Origin: Aquimarina longa SW024
GTDB lineage: Bacteria; Bacteroidota; Bacteroidia; Flavobacteriales; Flavobacteriaceae
DNA: 64,000 bases
Direction of reading: 5' to 3'
Assembly: GCF_001401755.1 (NCBI RefSeq)
Contig: NZ_AVQK01000024.1
Coordinates: forward strand, 62,001 to 126,000
Shown here: in pieces, positions 53,516 through 62,794 of the stretch
Position numbering within the stretch: position 1 is the first letter of the stretch
Layout of the letters: every line of letters begins with the position of its first letter
Position numbers and translations under genes: made by a program
Notes under the pieces: generated by a model
The model's database searches: none
What the model saw: the letters and a program-made list of their open reading frames with translations, nothing else
What the model was told of the DNA's origin: nothing

Positions 53516-54820
53516 ATGGAGTTATTACAAGTTGTTAGAGCAGTATTTTTTTGGTTATTTGATACCCTTAAGGGTAGTAAGATCAAAAAAGAGTACAGTG
53601 ATATAAAAAAAATTCTAGAGAATTCTGGCAGTTTGGAATATGAAACAAAGAAAAATAAATATTTAAAAGCTATTTTATCTCATGCAACTACCTCTACGTC
53701 TTATTATCAAAAATATGCTGAGTTTAAATCGATAGATGATTTTCCTGTAATTAATAAAAACTTGATTAAGCATAATTTTGAATCTTTTCGATCCTCAAAA
53801 TATCTTAAAAAAAGTTGTGTTAAAGTAAGTACTAGTGGATCTACGGGAGCCCCATTTATGATCATGCAAGATAAACACAAGAGATGTCGAAATACCAGTG
53901 ACAATTTATATTTTTCTAATAAAGCAGGGTATAAAATAGGTCAAAGACTTATATATATAAAAATTTGGCCAGAAAATTATAAACCAAATATATTATCTCC
54001 TCTATGGTGGAAAAATATAATACCTCAGAGTGTTTTTCAACTTAGCGACAGTGATATTAAACGCTTCTTAGATGAATTGAAAAATGACTCTAATCATAAA
54101 AGCTTTATAGGGTATTCATCTGCTTATGAAAAAATATGCCGCTATTTGGATGCTACAAAATCAGAAAAAATAGATGCTAAAGTAGATTCTATTATTACAA
54201 TATCAGAAACACTTAATGAATATACCAGAAATGCTTTAAAAAAATATTTTGGAGTTTCTCCACTATCAAGATATTCTAATAATGAAAATGGAATAATAGC
54301 GCAGGAAGATTTTGTTAGAAAAAAATCTTTTTTAATTAATTCAGCAAGCTATTATGTAGAGATTTTTGATTTAAATAAAGATGTACTGATTCAAAATGGA
54401 AAATTAGGTAGAATTGTAATCACAGATCTTTATAATTATGCAATGCCATTAATACGATATGATACAGGTGATGTAGGGATTATGGAAGTAGATGAAAACA
54501 ATGCACCGTATCTTAGTCGAATAGGAGGAAGAAAATTAGATTTAATTTATAATACCAAAGGAGAAATTATTCCTTCCCATGTTTCTTATAAGCTTTTTAA
54601 ATATGGAGATTTTAGACAATTTCAGCTCGTTCAGCATGGGCAAAAAGAGTACATGATTAAGTTAAATACAGATAAAAAGGTTAATGAAGAAAAAATGTTA
54701 GAAGAATTTATGTCTTATTTTGGTAAAGATGCTATTATTACTATAAAATATGTAAATGAGATCCCTTTACTGTCATCAGGAAAAAGAAGAGAGGTTTCTA
54801 ATACTTATCATACGGTATAA
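53516..54820 (+). CDS. PaaK/CapK-like adenylate-forming enzyme
   Basis: The 434-residue member of the phenylacetate-CoA ligase/CapK branch shows the phosphate-binding KVSTSGSTGAPFMIM loop, a YSNNENGIIAQE substrate/adenine motif, and YDTGDVGIMEV with the conserved Asp. CapK-type relatives act in polysaccharide or secondary-metabolite synthesis. There is no biosynthetic cluster around it, so the acid substrate is unknown. It is convergent with ggt, 16 bp away, with no terminator in between. Confidence 0.8.
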   Translation: MELLQVVRAVFFWLFDTLKGSKIKKEYSDIKKILENSGSLEYETKKNKYLKAILSHATTSTSYYQKYAEFKSIDDFPVINKNLIKHNFESFRSSKYLKKSCVKVSTSGSTGAPFMIMQDKHKRCRNTSDNLYFSNKAGYKIGQRLIYIKIWPENYKPNILSPLWWKNIIPQSVFQLSDSDIKRFLDELKNDSNHKSFIGYSSAYEKICRYLDATKSEKIDAKVDSIITISETLNEYTRNALKKYFGVSPLSRYSNNENGIIAQEDFVRKKSFLINSASYYVEIFDLNKDVLIQNGKLGRIVITDLYNYAMPLIRYDTGDVGIMEVDENNAPYLSRIGGRKLDLIYNTKGEIIPSHVSYKLFKYGDFRQFQLVQHGQKEYMIKLNTDKKVNEEKMLEEFMSYFGKDAIITIKYVNEIPLLSSGKRREVSNTYHTV

Positions 54821-54836
54821 TGTATATACTTATAGG

Positions 54837-56552
54837 TTAAAAACCAATTGCTGTATCATCTCCTCTTTTGTCAGCACCGCCTTCTAGTGTTCCACTTGGA
54901 AGTACAAGAATACCATCAACTTTTCCTATGATTTTAGAATCTTCTTCATCGATGTGATAACCTTTTTGTCGTAAACTATTTAATAAGTCGTTATTAAATG
55001 ATTCTGGTTCAAATATGACTATATCAGGCAACCATTGATGATGAAAACGTGATGCATTTACAGCCTCTTGCATGGTCATATCAAACTCTTTTACATTAAG
55101 AATCGTTTGCAATACAGATGTTATGATTGTAGATCCTCCTGGAGTACCTACAGACATCCATAGTTTTCCATCTTTTTCTACAATAGTAGGAGTCATAGAG
55201 CTTAACATTCTTTTCTCAGGAGCGATAGCATTTGCTGTTGCACCTATCAATCCATACATATTAGGAACACCAGGTTTAGCACTAAAATCATCCATTTCAT
55301 TATTTAAAAAAGTACCTACTTCGGGGACATATAATTTTGATCCATAAGCACCATTAAGCGTTATTGTTGTAGAAATAGCATTTCCGAAAGGATCTACAAT
55401 AGAGTAATGGGTAGTCTCATCGCTTTCATAACCAGAGATCATTCCACAATTTATTTCAGAAGATAAAGTAGCTTTGTCAAAATTAAAATTATCCATTCTA
55501 GAATATAAATAGCGTGTACTTATCAAGGTATCTATAGGTATTTTTACAAAATCAGGATCTCCAAGATAAAAACTTCGATCCGCATAAGCTCTTCGTTCGG
55601 CTTCTGTAATAATTTGAATAGTTTTTAAAGAGTTATGACCATACTTTTTGAGATCATATGGCTCAATCATTTTCATGATTTGAGTTAAACATATTCCTCC
55701 ACTAGAAGGTGGGGACATAGAAATAATAGAAAGGTTTTTATATTTAAATTGTATTGGAGAACGCCATTTGGTTTCGTATTTAGATAAATCTTCCATGGTA
55801 ATTATTCCTCCTCTGGATTGTATACGTTCTACTAATTTTTTTCCTGTTTCACCTTCATAAAATTCTAAAGCTCCATTTTTAATAATACGCTTTAATGTCT
55901 CTGCAAGTTGCTTATTTTTTATGGTATCTCCTGTTTTATAATTTTTAGCAAATAGAATAGTATCTTGATTGGTTTCTAAAAACAATGATTTATATTTTTC
56001 AAAGCGTTTTTTTTGTTTTTTAGTAATGGCAAAACCTTTATTAGCTAGCTCAACAACAGGATTTAGAATTTCTTCTATAGGTAAAGAACCAAATTTTTTA
56101 TGGACTTCAAAAATTCCTGCAATTGTTCCAGGAACACCTATTGCCATAGCTCCTAATTGGCTTTTTTTAGGAATTACATCTCCATTTTTATCTAGGTACA
56201 TGTCTTTGGTAGCTGCCAAAGGAGCTTTTTCTCTATAATCTAATGCTCCAGTTTCTCCAGTAGCTTTACGATATACCATAAAACCGCCACCGCCGATGCT
56301 ACCTGCAAAAGGGTATGTTACAGCAAGTGCCATTTCTGTACCGACCATTGCATCAAAAGCATTACCTCCTTTTTTCATAATAGCAACTCCAATTTTAGAG
56401 GCTTCTTTTCTGGCAGAGACAACCATTGCTTTTTTTGCGATTAAACCAACAACAGGTAGTGTTTTTTGTTTTAACTCTGTTTTAGTTTTACAAGAAAAAC
56501 TAATAACTAGTAGCATACAGAGAAATAGGTATACGGTAAATTTTAATTTCAT
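54837..56552 (-). CDS. ggt: Gamma-glutamyltransferase (lipoprotein)
   Basis: The 571-residue precursor has a lipobox (Cys21, SFSC). It self-cleaves before the nucleophile Thr380 in DETTHYSIVDPFGNA to give large and small subunits. Other family motifs are GGNAFDAMVGT, GSIGGGGFMVY, DYREKAP, SPPSSGGICLTQ and NNEMDDFSAKPGVPN. It hydrolyses glutathione or transfers its gamma-glutamyl group in the periplasm or outer surface. Its start overlaps the acpH stop by 4 nt (ATGA), so the pair is translationally coupled. Confidence 0.95.
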   Translation of the reverse strand: MKLKFTVYLFLCMLLVISFSCKTKTELKQKTLPVVGLIAKKAMVVSARKEASKIGVAIMKKGGNAFDAMVGTEMALAVTYPFAGSIGGGGFMVYRKATGETGALDYREKAPLAATKDMYLDKNGDVIPKKSQLGAMAIGVPGTIAGIFEVHKKFGSLPIEEILNPVVELANKGFAITKKQKKRFEKYKSLFLETNQDTILFAKNYKTGDTIKNKQLAETLKRIIKNGALEFYEGETGKKLVERIQSRGGIITMEDLSKYETKWRSPIQFKYKNLSIISMSPPSSGGICLTQIMKMIEPYDLKKYGHNSLKTIQIITEAERRAYADRSFYLGDPDFVKIPIDTLISTRYLYSRMDNFNFDKATLSSEINCGMISGYESDETTHYSIVDPFGNAISTTITLNGAYGSKLYVPEVGTFLNNEMDDFSAKPGVPNMYGLIGATANAIAPEKRMLSSMTPTIVEKDGKLWMSVGTPGGSTIITSVLQTILNVKEFDMTMQEAVNASRFHHQWLPDIVIFEPESFNNDLLNSLRQKGYHIDEEDSKIIGKVDGILVLPSGTLEGGADKRGDDTAIGF

Positions 56553-57133
56553 AGTTTTCTAATTTCGTGTGTAGTATATGTTTTTAACTCTTCAAAAAAA
56601 GAACTAAATTCTTTATCAAAATCAGAATAATAGAGTTCTAGCTCAATTACTGCAAGATTCATTTTAGACCTATCTTTTGTTCTTTTATTCATACCAGATA
56701 GGATGGTGCCAATCCCTGTGATAGAAGCATAGCTTAATAACCAATTCTCACGAATCATATGAGGCATGAATTCCTGAATTTTTTTAGGAAGAATTTCAGA
56801 ATATTTTTGAAGTAAGCTATAAAACTCTAGTGTATACTGCTCTAAAGGGATATCAGAATATTTTTTCCAATTACTAGCCAGAAAATGATCATAAAGTATA
56901 TCTACAATTACAGTACTATAATGCCCATATTTTGGAAATAAACGAGACACGCTTTTTTTTACGATAGCATGAGTGTCTGTATATGAGTCAATCTTACGGT
57001 GTAAGGTAATCCCTTGTTGTATACGCTCTGGATATTGAAGATATTTTTTTCCTTTAATAGAATCAGCAATAAAATTGCCTATTTTAAGGTCAGGATCTTC
57101 TCCTGATAAATAAATGTGGGCTAAAAAATTCAT
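56549..57133 (-). CDS. acpH: Acyl carrier protein phosphodiesterase
   Basis: The 194-residue HD-like protein has the AcpH/DUF479 pattern MNFLAHIYLSGEDPDLKIGN, then FIADSIKGK, GITLHRKIDSYTDTH, and VDILYDHFLASNW, which carry the metal-binding His and Asp residues. It removes the 4'-phosphopantetheine group from ACP. It is upstream of and coupled with ggt, an arrangement I have no functional explanation for. Confidence 0.9.
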   Translation of the reverse strand: MNFLAHIYLSGEDPDLKIGNFIADSIKGKKYLQYPERIQQGITLHRKIDSYTDTHAIVKKSVSRLFPKYGHYSTVIVDILYDHFLASNWKKYSDIPLEQYTLEFYSLLQKYSEILPKKIQEFMPHMIRENWLLSYASITGIGTILSGMNKRTKDRSKMNLAVIELELYYSDFDKEFSSFFEELKTYTTHEIRKL

Positions 57134-57270
57134 TAGGTTAAAATACGATTTTTTACATACTAATATCGGTTAATTAAGGTTGTTTGTGCAGAAAATCAGT
57201 TGTTTTAAATAAAAGAGAGGTAGATTTATTATATTAAATTAGTTTAGTAAGTATAATTAAAATAGTGTTC

Positions 57271-58137
57271 ATGAAAAAGTACGTTGTGGTTTTTAGTTTT
57301 TTGATATTGAATATTTTAATATTCTCATGTACTAAGCAAGCCGAAAGTAAAGATTTTACAAACCTAGGTGTATTTACGAGCGGTATAGAAGGACCTGCTA
57401 CTGATAGTATCGGGAATATCTATGCTGTTAATTATCAGAAAGAAGGTACTATAGGGAAGATAACTCCAGAAGGGAAAGTTTCATTATTTCTAGAGCTACC
57501 AAATGGTAGTATTGGTAATGGAATTAGATTTGGGAAAAAGAATATAATGTATATCGCAGATTATACGAATCATAATATTTTGATGATGGATATGAATACC
57601 CGAGAACTTTCAGTTTTTGCACATCATTCAGAAGTAAATCAACCTAATGATATTGCTATTTCACCATCAGGTGTTATATATGCTAGTGATCCAAATTGGA
57701 AAGGTGGTACTGGTAATATCTGGAAAATTACTCGAGATAAAGGGTTTGAGAAATTAGAAAGTAATATGGGAACAACTAATGGAATAGAAGTAAGCCCAGA
57801 TGGTAGTAAATTGTATGTAAATGAGTCTGTTCAACAAAAAATATGGGTTTATGATATACAGAATGATGGGACTATACGACATAAAAAATTAGTATATACC
57901 TTTAAAGATTTTGGTCTTGATGGGATGCGATGCGATAACAAAGGAAATCTATATGTCTGTAGATTTGAGAAAGGTACAGTAGTGATATTATCACCAGAGG
58001 GTAAATTATTAAAAGAGGTACAGCTTTTGGGTAAAAAACCTACTAATATTACATTTAGTAATGATTTTAGTACTTTTTATGTTACTATGGCTGATAAAGG
58101 GAATATTGAAATTGTAAAAAATGATTTTCTTTTTTAA
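57271..58137 (+). CDS. SMP-30/gluconolactonase-like lipoprotein
   Basis: Read from ATG 57271 the protein has 288 residues, with a lipobox ending IFSC (about Cys20). A six-bladed propeller of the SMP-30/strictosidine synthase-like type follows (about 30-285). Blade repeats include GPATDSIGNIYAVNY, NGIRFGKKNIMYIADY, QPNDIAISPSGVIYASD, TNGIEVSPDGSKLYVNES and DGMRCDNKGNLYVCRF. The conserved Asn/Asp metal ligands in PND and TNG are present. A GTG two codons upstream is unnecessary. Lactone hydrolysis is plausible but unproven. Confidence 0.85.
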   Translation: MKKYVVVFSFLILNILIFSCTKQAESKDFTNLGVFTSGIEGPATDSIGNIYAVNYQKEGTIGKITPEGKVSLFLELPNGSIGNGIRFGKKNIMYIADYTNHNILMMDMNTRELSVFAHHSEVNQPNDIAISPSGVIYASDPNWKGGTGNIWKITRDKGFEKLESNMGTTNGIEVSPDGSKLYVNESVQQKIWVYDIQNDGTIRHKKLVYTFKDFGLDGMRCDNKGNLYVCRFEKGTVVILSPEGKLLKEVQLLGKKPTNITFSNDFSTFYVTMADKGNIEIVKNDFLF

Positions 58138-58272
58138 GAACTTTAATCCTAAGTTCTAATCTAATAATTAAAATAAAGGTTATGTGTTTACTTAACTTCT
58201 ATAATTATATAACTGTAAAAATAATTTAGAACAAGATGTTTTTCATGATTTCTAAAATTATGACGTATTAGA

Positions 58273-58303
58273 TTGTTCCTATTTATCATATCTTGTACAT
58301 TTG
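58273..58303 (+). promoter_or_regulatory. Predicted glmM promoter
   Basis: TTG at 58273-58275 and TACATTTG at 58296-58303 (exact TAnnTTTG) are separated by 20 bp. Transcription would start near 58310, 24 bp before the ATG. Confidence 0.65.
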
Positions 58304-58333
58304 TTTTTAAATAGATAAATCAATCAGTAAAAT

Positions 58334-59722
58334 ATGACATTAATCAAATCAATTTCGGGTATTAGAGGAACCATCGGTGGAACCGTTGGGGATAACCTTA
58401 CTCCAATAGATGCAGTAAAATTCGCTTCAGCTTATGGTAGTTGGTTAAAAAATGAAACTAAAGTCAACCATCCGACTGTTGTAGTAGGACGCGATGCACG
58501 TATTTCGGGTTTAATGATTCAACAATTAGTGATGAATAGTTTGGTGGGATTAGGAATTCATGTAATCGATGTAGGGCTTTCTACAACACCAACTGTAGAA
58601 ATTGCAGTACCCCTAGAAGATGCTGATGGAGGGATAATTTTAACAGCCAGTCACAATCCAAAGCAATGGAACGCATTAAAACTTCTTAATAGTAAAGGAG
58701 AGTTTTTAAATGGAGAAGACGGTAAAAAAATTCTAGATATAGCAGAAAATGATGATTATGTTTTTGCAGATGTAGACGATTTAGGAAGTATTACAGTAAA
58801 TGATACCTACATAGATAAACATATTGAGGAAGTACTCAATTTATCCTTAGTAGATGCAGAGTTGGTGAAACAATCAGGATTTAAAGTAGTAGTAGATGCT
58901 GTAAATTCTACAGGAGGTATAGCAATACCTGGTTTATTGAAAAAAATGGGAGTAGAAGTTGTAGAGTTATATTGCGAACCTAATGGTCACTTTCCTCATA
59001 ATCCAGAGCCTCTTAAAGAACATTTAACAGATTTGTCTGAATTGGTTGTAAAAGAAAAAGCAGATTTAGGAATCGTTGTAGATCCCGATGTAGATCGTTT
59101 GGCTTTTATGAGTGAGGAAGGAGAAATGTTTGGGGAAGAGTATACATTAGTTGCATGTGCTGATTTTGTATTAGGAAAAACTTCAGGAAATACAGTTTCT
59201 AATTTATCTTCTAGTAGAGCATTACGAGATGTAACAGAAAAACATAATGGAATATATCAGGCAAGTGCAGTGGGAGAAGTTAATGTAGTGGAATTAATGA
59301 AATCTAATAATGCTGTTATTGGAGGTGAAGGTAATGGAGGAATCATTTATCCAGAATCACATTATGGTAGAGATTCCTTGGTAGGAGTTGCTTTATTTTT
59401 AACACATTTGGCAGAAAAAAAATGTAGTGTAAGTGCATTACGTGATAGCTACCCATCTTATTATATGAGTAAAAACAAGATTCAATTAACTCCTGATTTG
59501 GATGTTGATGCTATCTTGGATGGATTTCATAAAAAGTATGTAGCAGAAGAGGTATCTGTTATAGATGGTGTAAAAGTTGATTTTGCAGATTGTTGGGCTC
59601 ATTTACGCAAAAGTAATACAGAACCAATTATTCGTATTTATACCGAAGCATTAAGTCAGGAAAAAGCAGATCAATTAGCAGAAGATACTATCGTAACATT
59701 AAAAGAAATTGCAGGAATATAA
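58334..59722 (+). CDS. glmM: Phosphoglucosamine mutase
   Basis: This alpha-D-phosphohexomutase of 462 residues has the phosphoserine Ser106 in LTASHNPKQWNALK, the metal loop VVDPDVDRLAF, the sugar loop GGEGNGGI and the phosphate-binding RKSNTEPIIRIYTEA. It interconverts glucosamine-6-P and glucosamine-1-P for peptidoglycan and LPS precursors. The Bacteroidota enzyme is closer to phosphomannomutases than to enteric GlmM, so a PMM/PGM role cannot be excluded. It is a single gene with a clear promoter and terminator. Confidence 0.9.
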   Translation: MTLIKSISGIRGTIGGTVGDNLTPIDAVKFASAYGSWLKNETKVNHPTVVVGRDARISGLMIQQLVMNSLVGLGIHVIDVGLSTTPTVEIAVPLEDADGGIILTASHNPKQWNALKLLNSKGEFLNGEDGKKILDIAENDDYVFADVDDLGSITVNDTYIDKHIEEVLNLSLVDAELVKQSGFKVVVDAVNSTGGIAIPGLLKKMGVEVVELYCEPNGHFPHNPEPLKEHLTDLSELVVKEKADLGIVVDPDVDRLAFMSEEGEMFGEEYTLVACADFVLGKTSGNTVSNLSSSRALRDVTEKHNGIYQASAVGEVNVVELMKSNNAVIGGEGNGGIIYPESHYGRDSLVGVALFLTHLAEKKCSVSALRDSYPSYYMSKNKIQLTPDLDVDAILDGFHKKYVAEEVSVIDGVKVDFADCWAHLRKSNTEPIIRIYTEALSQEKADQLAEDTIVTLKEIAGI

Positions 59723-59798
59723 ATGACTACTCTTTACTAAGTAAGAAGAGAGTGTACTATTAATTATAGCTGTAAAACTTATAATAATACAGTTTATG

Positions 59799-59847
59799 CC
59801 TTTTGATTAGTAATATTATAATACTTACTAATCAAAAGGTTTTTTTA
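59799..59847. terminator. Terminator shared by glmM and the convergent acyltransferase
   Basis: CCTTTTGATTAGTAA (59799-59813) pairs with 59825-59839 over an 11-nt loop, followed by T8. The tract runs into the stop codon of the convergent acyltransferase gene at 59845. Confidence 0.85.
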
Positions 59848-60744
59848 ATCTACAATAGCTCCATCTGGGACTTGAGCATTTCTATGTTTCCAACGTTTAT
59901 GAGACCAGAGATAATATTCTGGTTTTTCTCGTATTTGATTTTCTAATAATTGTAAATATTTTTTGATAACATAGAATTTTTCTTCTTCTTTACTATTTTC
60001 AGAAATAGGAATGAATCGTACCTCATAATGTCCACGTTTTACTTTTTCTACATGAAGGTATAATACAATCACGTCCAATCGCTGTGCAAGAAATTCTCCT
60101 CCTAAAAATATAGGAACTTTAATACCCATAAAATCAGTCCAATACTTAGCATTATTAAGTTTAGGAGATTGATCAGAGATCATACCATAGCCACATACAG
60201 TACCATCTTGCTTATCTTTAATAATTTGTCGAGCAACTTTATGACTCGGAATAAGTCTAGAGTTAAATCGACCCCGTATGCGATGCGCTAGTCGATCAAA
60301 ATATTTATTTTCTATTTGTTTATAAATTCCTACACAAGGGTTTATAGATACTAAATCTACAGCATTAGACCATTCAAAGCTACCATAGTGCCCCATTAAT
60401 GTAATGATACTTTTGTTTTTCTTTTCATATTCATGAAACTCATCAAGGTTAACTACTTTATACCGTTTTATTAATTCCTCTTTAGTAATAGAAAGTGATC
60501 TTGTCATTTCTAAAAACATGTCACACATGTGTTTATAAAATGCCTTACGAATTCTTTTGATTTCTTGCTCAGATTTTTCTGGAAAAACTAATAGTAAATT
60601 CTCAGTAACTGTTTTTCGTCTATATCTAATAATGTAATATGTTAATATATATACACAAGTAGAAAACATGTAAAATAACCGCCAGGGTAATTTAGAGATC
60701 CCTAATAGGATTGGATAAGTAAAAATATAGACTAAAAATTGCAT
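59845..60744 (-). CDS. LpxL/HtrB-like lipid A acyltransferase, paralogue 1
   Basis: The 299-residue inner-membrane protein has an N-terminal hydrophobic stretch (about 1-40) and a lysophospholipid-acyltransferase domain. The catalytic motif is HX4E (His119, Glu124 in MGHYGSFEW), where enteric LpxL has HX4D. A DQSPK motif (about 192) and the C-terminal PEYYLWSHKRWKHR also match the family. It likely adds a secondary acyl chain to lipid A or acylates another surface lipid. A second copy of equal length lies 309 bp upstream (61054-61953). Confidence 0.88.
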   Translation of the reverse strand: MQFLVYIFTYPILLGISKLPWRLFYMFSTCVYILTYYIIRYRRKTVTENLLLVFPEKSEQEIKRIRKAFYKHMCDMFLEMTRSLSITKEELIKRYKVVNLDEFHEYEKKNKSIITLMGHYGSFEWSNAVDLVSINPCVGIYKQIENKYFDRLAHRIRGRFNSRLIPSHKVARQIIKDKQDGTVCGYGMISDQSPKLNNAKYWTDFMGIKVPIFLGGEFLAQRLDVIVLYLHVEKVKRGHYEVRFIPISENSKEEEKFYVIKKYLQLLENQIREKPEYYLWSHKRWKHRNAQVPDGAIVD

Positions 60745-61053
60745 AGATGAAGTAGTTAAAACCTGTAAAGATAAAGCTTATTTATGGGGTTATATGAATA
60801 TGTATTTTTTAATCTATTTTTAGGCTATTAAATTCTTATTAATGTTTTTTTTAAAAATAGACTATAAATCGCCTAAAATAAAAGTATTTTGTTAAAAAAT
60901 CGCTAAAAATGTTAAAGAAACAAAAAAAATCTTACGAAGAAAAAAATATCAAAATAATATTTCTTTGCTCTTTACTTTAAAGATTAAAAATCAGATGATA
61001 CTAATACAGATTCTAAATTTATGAAGATATAGATTTCTTATAAGTGTTTATTT
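60745..61053. other. Spacer between the two acyltransferase genes
   Basis: No gene is present. TAAAGATA at 60766-60773 reads TATCTTTA on the minus strand, a near match to the -7 element, 22 bp before the paralogue-1 start. The two genes therefore probably have separate promoters. Two similar AAATCGC-TAAAA stretches near 60838-60910 have no evident role. Confidence 0.45.
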
Positions 61054-61953
61054 TTAATCTACGAATGCTCCTTTGGGGATTTTAGCATCACGATGTTTCC
61101 ATCTTCGATGAGTCCAAAGATAATATTGTGGTTGTTCTAGAATTTGTGCCTCTAATAAAGAAAGATATGTTTTGGTGATGTAGTGCTCTTCACACTCTTG
61201 TGCATTATCAGTAATTTTTATAAATTTAGCTTGGTAATATCCACGTTTTACTTTTTCTACTTTTAGATACATTACGGGCATATCTAATCTCTTTGCTAAT
61301 ACTTCTCCTCCTGTAATAATCGGAACTTTAATGTCCATAAAATCGGTCCAATATAGTGCGTTTTTTAACTTAGGAGATTGATCAGATAAAAGACCATATG
61401 CAGCTATTTTTCCATTAATCTTATCTCTGGTTATTTCTTTAATTACATTATGATGCTTTATAAGCCTAGTATTAAATTTACCCCTTATACGATGTGCTAA
61501 TTTATCAAAGTGTTTATTTTTTATTTTTTTATAAACGCCTACTATAGGGAAGTCTAGTACAAACTGTGCTGCAATAGCCCATTCATAACTAGCATAATGC
61601 CCCATTAATACAATAATACTTTTGTTTTTAGCTTGTAATTCTTTAAAAGTATGAGGATCAATTATTGTAAACCGTTTTATCATTTCTTGTTTAGAAATAG
61701 ATAAACTTTTTACCATTTCTAAAAACATATCGCACATATGCTTATAAAATTTCTTTCTAATCTTATGAATTTCTGAAGTAGACTTTTCCGGAAATACTAA
61801 TGTTAGATTTTTGGTAACTATTTTTTTTCGATATCCAATGATATGGTATACTATAATATAAATCCCAGTAGAGAATACGTATAATAATCGCCAGGGGAAT
61901 TTGGAAATTATCCATAACATAGGATACACTAAATAATATACTAATAGTTGCAT
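61054..61953 (-). CDS. LpxL/HtrB-like lipid A acyltransferase, paralogue 2
   Basis: The 299-residue protein aligns without visible gaps to paralogue 1: the same YPMLWIISKFPWRLLY opening, catalytic His119/Glu124 in MGHYASYEW, DQSPK, and PQYYLWTHRRWKHR. It is clearly a tandem duplicate that has diverged in sequence while keeping all motifs, which suggests different acyl chains or positions. A TATCTTTG element (minus strand, 61975-61982) lies just upstream. Confidence 0.88.
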   Translation of the reverse strand: MQLLVYYLVYPMLWIISKFPWRLLYVFSTGIYIIVYHIIGYRKKIVTKNLTLVFPEKSTSEIHKIRKKFYKHMCDMFLEMVKSLSISKQEMIKRFTIIDPHTFKELQAKNKSIIVLMGHYASYEWAIAAQFVLDFPIVGVYKKIKNKHFDKLAHRIRGKFNTRLIKHHNVIKEITRDKINGKIAAYGLLSDQSPKLKNALYWTDFMDIKVPIITGGEVLAKRLDMPVMYLKVEKVKRGYYQAKFIKITDNAQECEEHYITKTYLSLLEAQILEQPQYYLWTHRRWKHRDAKIPKGAFVD

Positions 61954-61974
61954 TAATTATTAAATTAGAGCACA

Positions 61975-61982
61975 CAAAGATA
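61975..61982 (-). promoter_or_regulatory. Predicted -7 element for acyltransferase paralogue 2
   Basis: CAAAGATA on the plus strand reads TATCTTTG on the minus strand, an exact TAnnTTTG match 22 bp before the start codon. No clear -33 TTG is seen. Confidence 0.4.
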
Positions 61983-62047
61983 TAATTATTAGAGTTTTTA
62001 TATCATAAATTTTTGCTAATAACAAGGAGGTATCTCTATCGGATTTT

Positions 62048-62074
62048 TTGAGGTAAAAATATATAGTATATTTG
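62048..62074 (+). promoter_or_regulatory. Predicted rhomboid gene promoter
   Basis: TTG at 62048-62050 and TATATTTG at 62067-62074 (exact TAnnTTTG) are separated by 16 bp. The start codon is 18 bp downstream of the -7 element. Confidence 0.5.
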
Positions 62075-62091
62075 GTCAAAAATAGAATTAT

Positions 62092-62742
62092 ATGGCAAAT
62101 TTAGATATTGTTTTAATTTTGATTATTGGAATAAACGTAGTGGTGTCATTAAAGGGGTTTAATGATTTTTCATTTTTTGATAAATATAAATTTAATATTG
62201 GAGGAATAAGAAGAGGAGAACAGATCAGAATGTTGACTTCGGCATTTTTACATGCTGATATGATGCATTTATTCTTTAATATGTTTACATTATATTTTTT
62301 TGCTCCAGTAGTGATTGCATATCTAGATAATATAAAATTTTTAGTAGTATATTTTGGTAGTCTATTAGTTGGGAATTTATTTTCTTTATTTTTTCATAAA
62401 AATGAATATCATTATAGCGCAATAGGAGCTAGTGGAGCAGTATCTGGAGTGATATATGCAGGGATATTATTTAGACCAGATATGAGTTTATATTTGATGT
62501 TTATTCCAATCCCTATTCCAGCATATATATTTGGGATTGGATATTTGTTATACTCAATTTTTGGGATGAAAAATAAAATAGGGAATATTGGTCATGATGC
62601 ACATTTTGGAGGAGCAGTAGGAGGTTATGTCATCACTTTAATTTTGGCTCCTTGGTTGTTTCAAGAAAACTTATTTATGATAGGTTTATTAGCTATTCCA
62701 ATTATTATTCTGTTTATTTTGCAGAGGTTGGGAAAATTATAA
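62092..62742 (+). CDS. Rhomboid-family intramembrane serine protease
   Basis: The 216-residue six-helix membrane protein has the catalytic dyad Ser114 in GASGAVSGV and His171 in HDAHFGGAVGG. The conserved HADMMHLFFNMFTLYFF segment (TM2 region, about 54-70) is also intact. It cleaves TM helices of unknown client proteins. It is a single gene whose stop codon lies within the stem of its terminator. Confidence 0.93.
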   Translation: MANLDIVLILIIGINVVVSLKGFNDFSFFDKYKFNIGGIRRGEQIRMLTSAFLHADMMHLFFNMFTLYFFAPVVIAYLDNIKFLVVYFGSLLVGNLFSLFFHKNEYHYSAIGASGAVSGVIYAGILFRPDMSLYLMFIPIPIPAYIFGIGYLLYSIFGMKNKIGNIGHDAHFGGAVGGYVITLILAPWLFQENLFMIGLLAIPIIILFILQRLGKL

Positions 62743-62787
62743 TATAAAAAAAGGTCTCATTCATATGAGACCTTTTTTTATATTATA
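62738..62787. terminator. Long perfect bidirectional terminator
   Basis: A 23-bp perfect stem (62738-62760 with 62765-62787) has a TCAT loop and an AAAAAAAGGTCTCAT core. The A and T runs on each side serve both the rhomboid gene and the convergent thioredoxin gene. The left arm overlaps the rhomboid stop codon. Confidence 0.92.
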
Positions 62788-62794
62788 TTATGAA

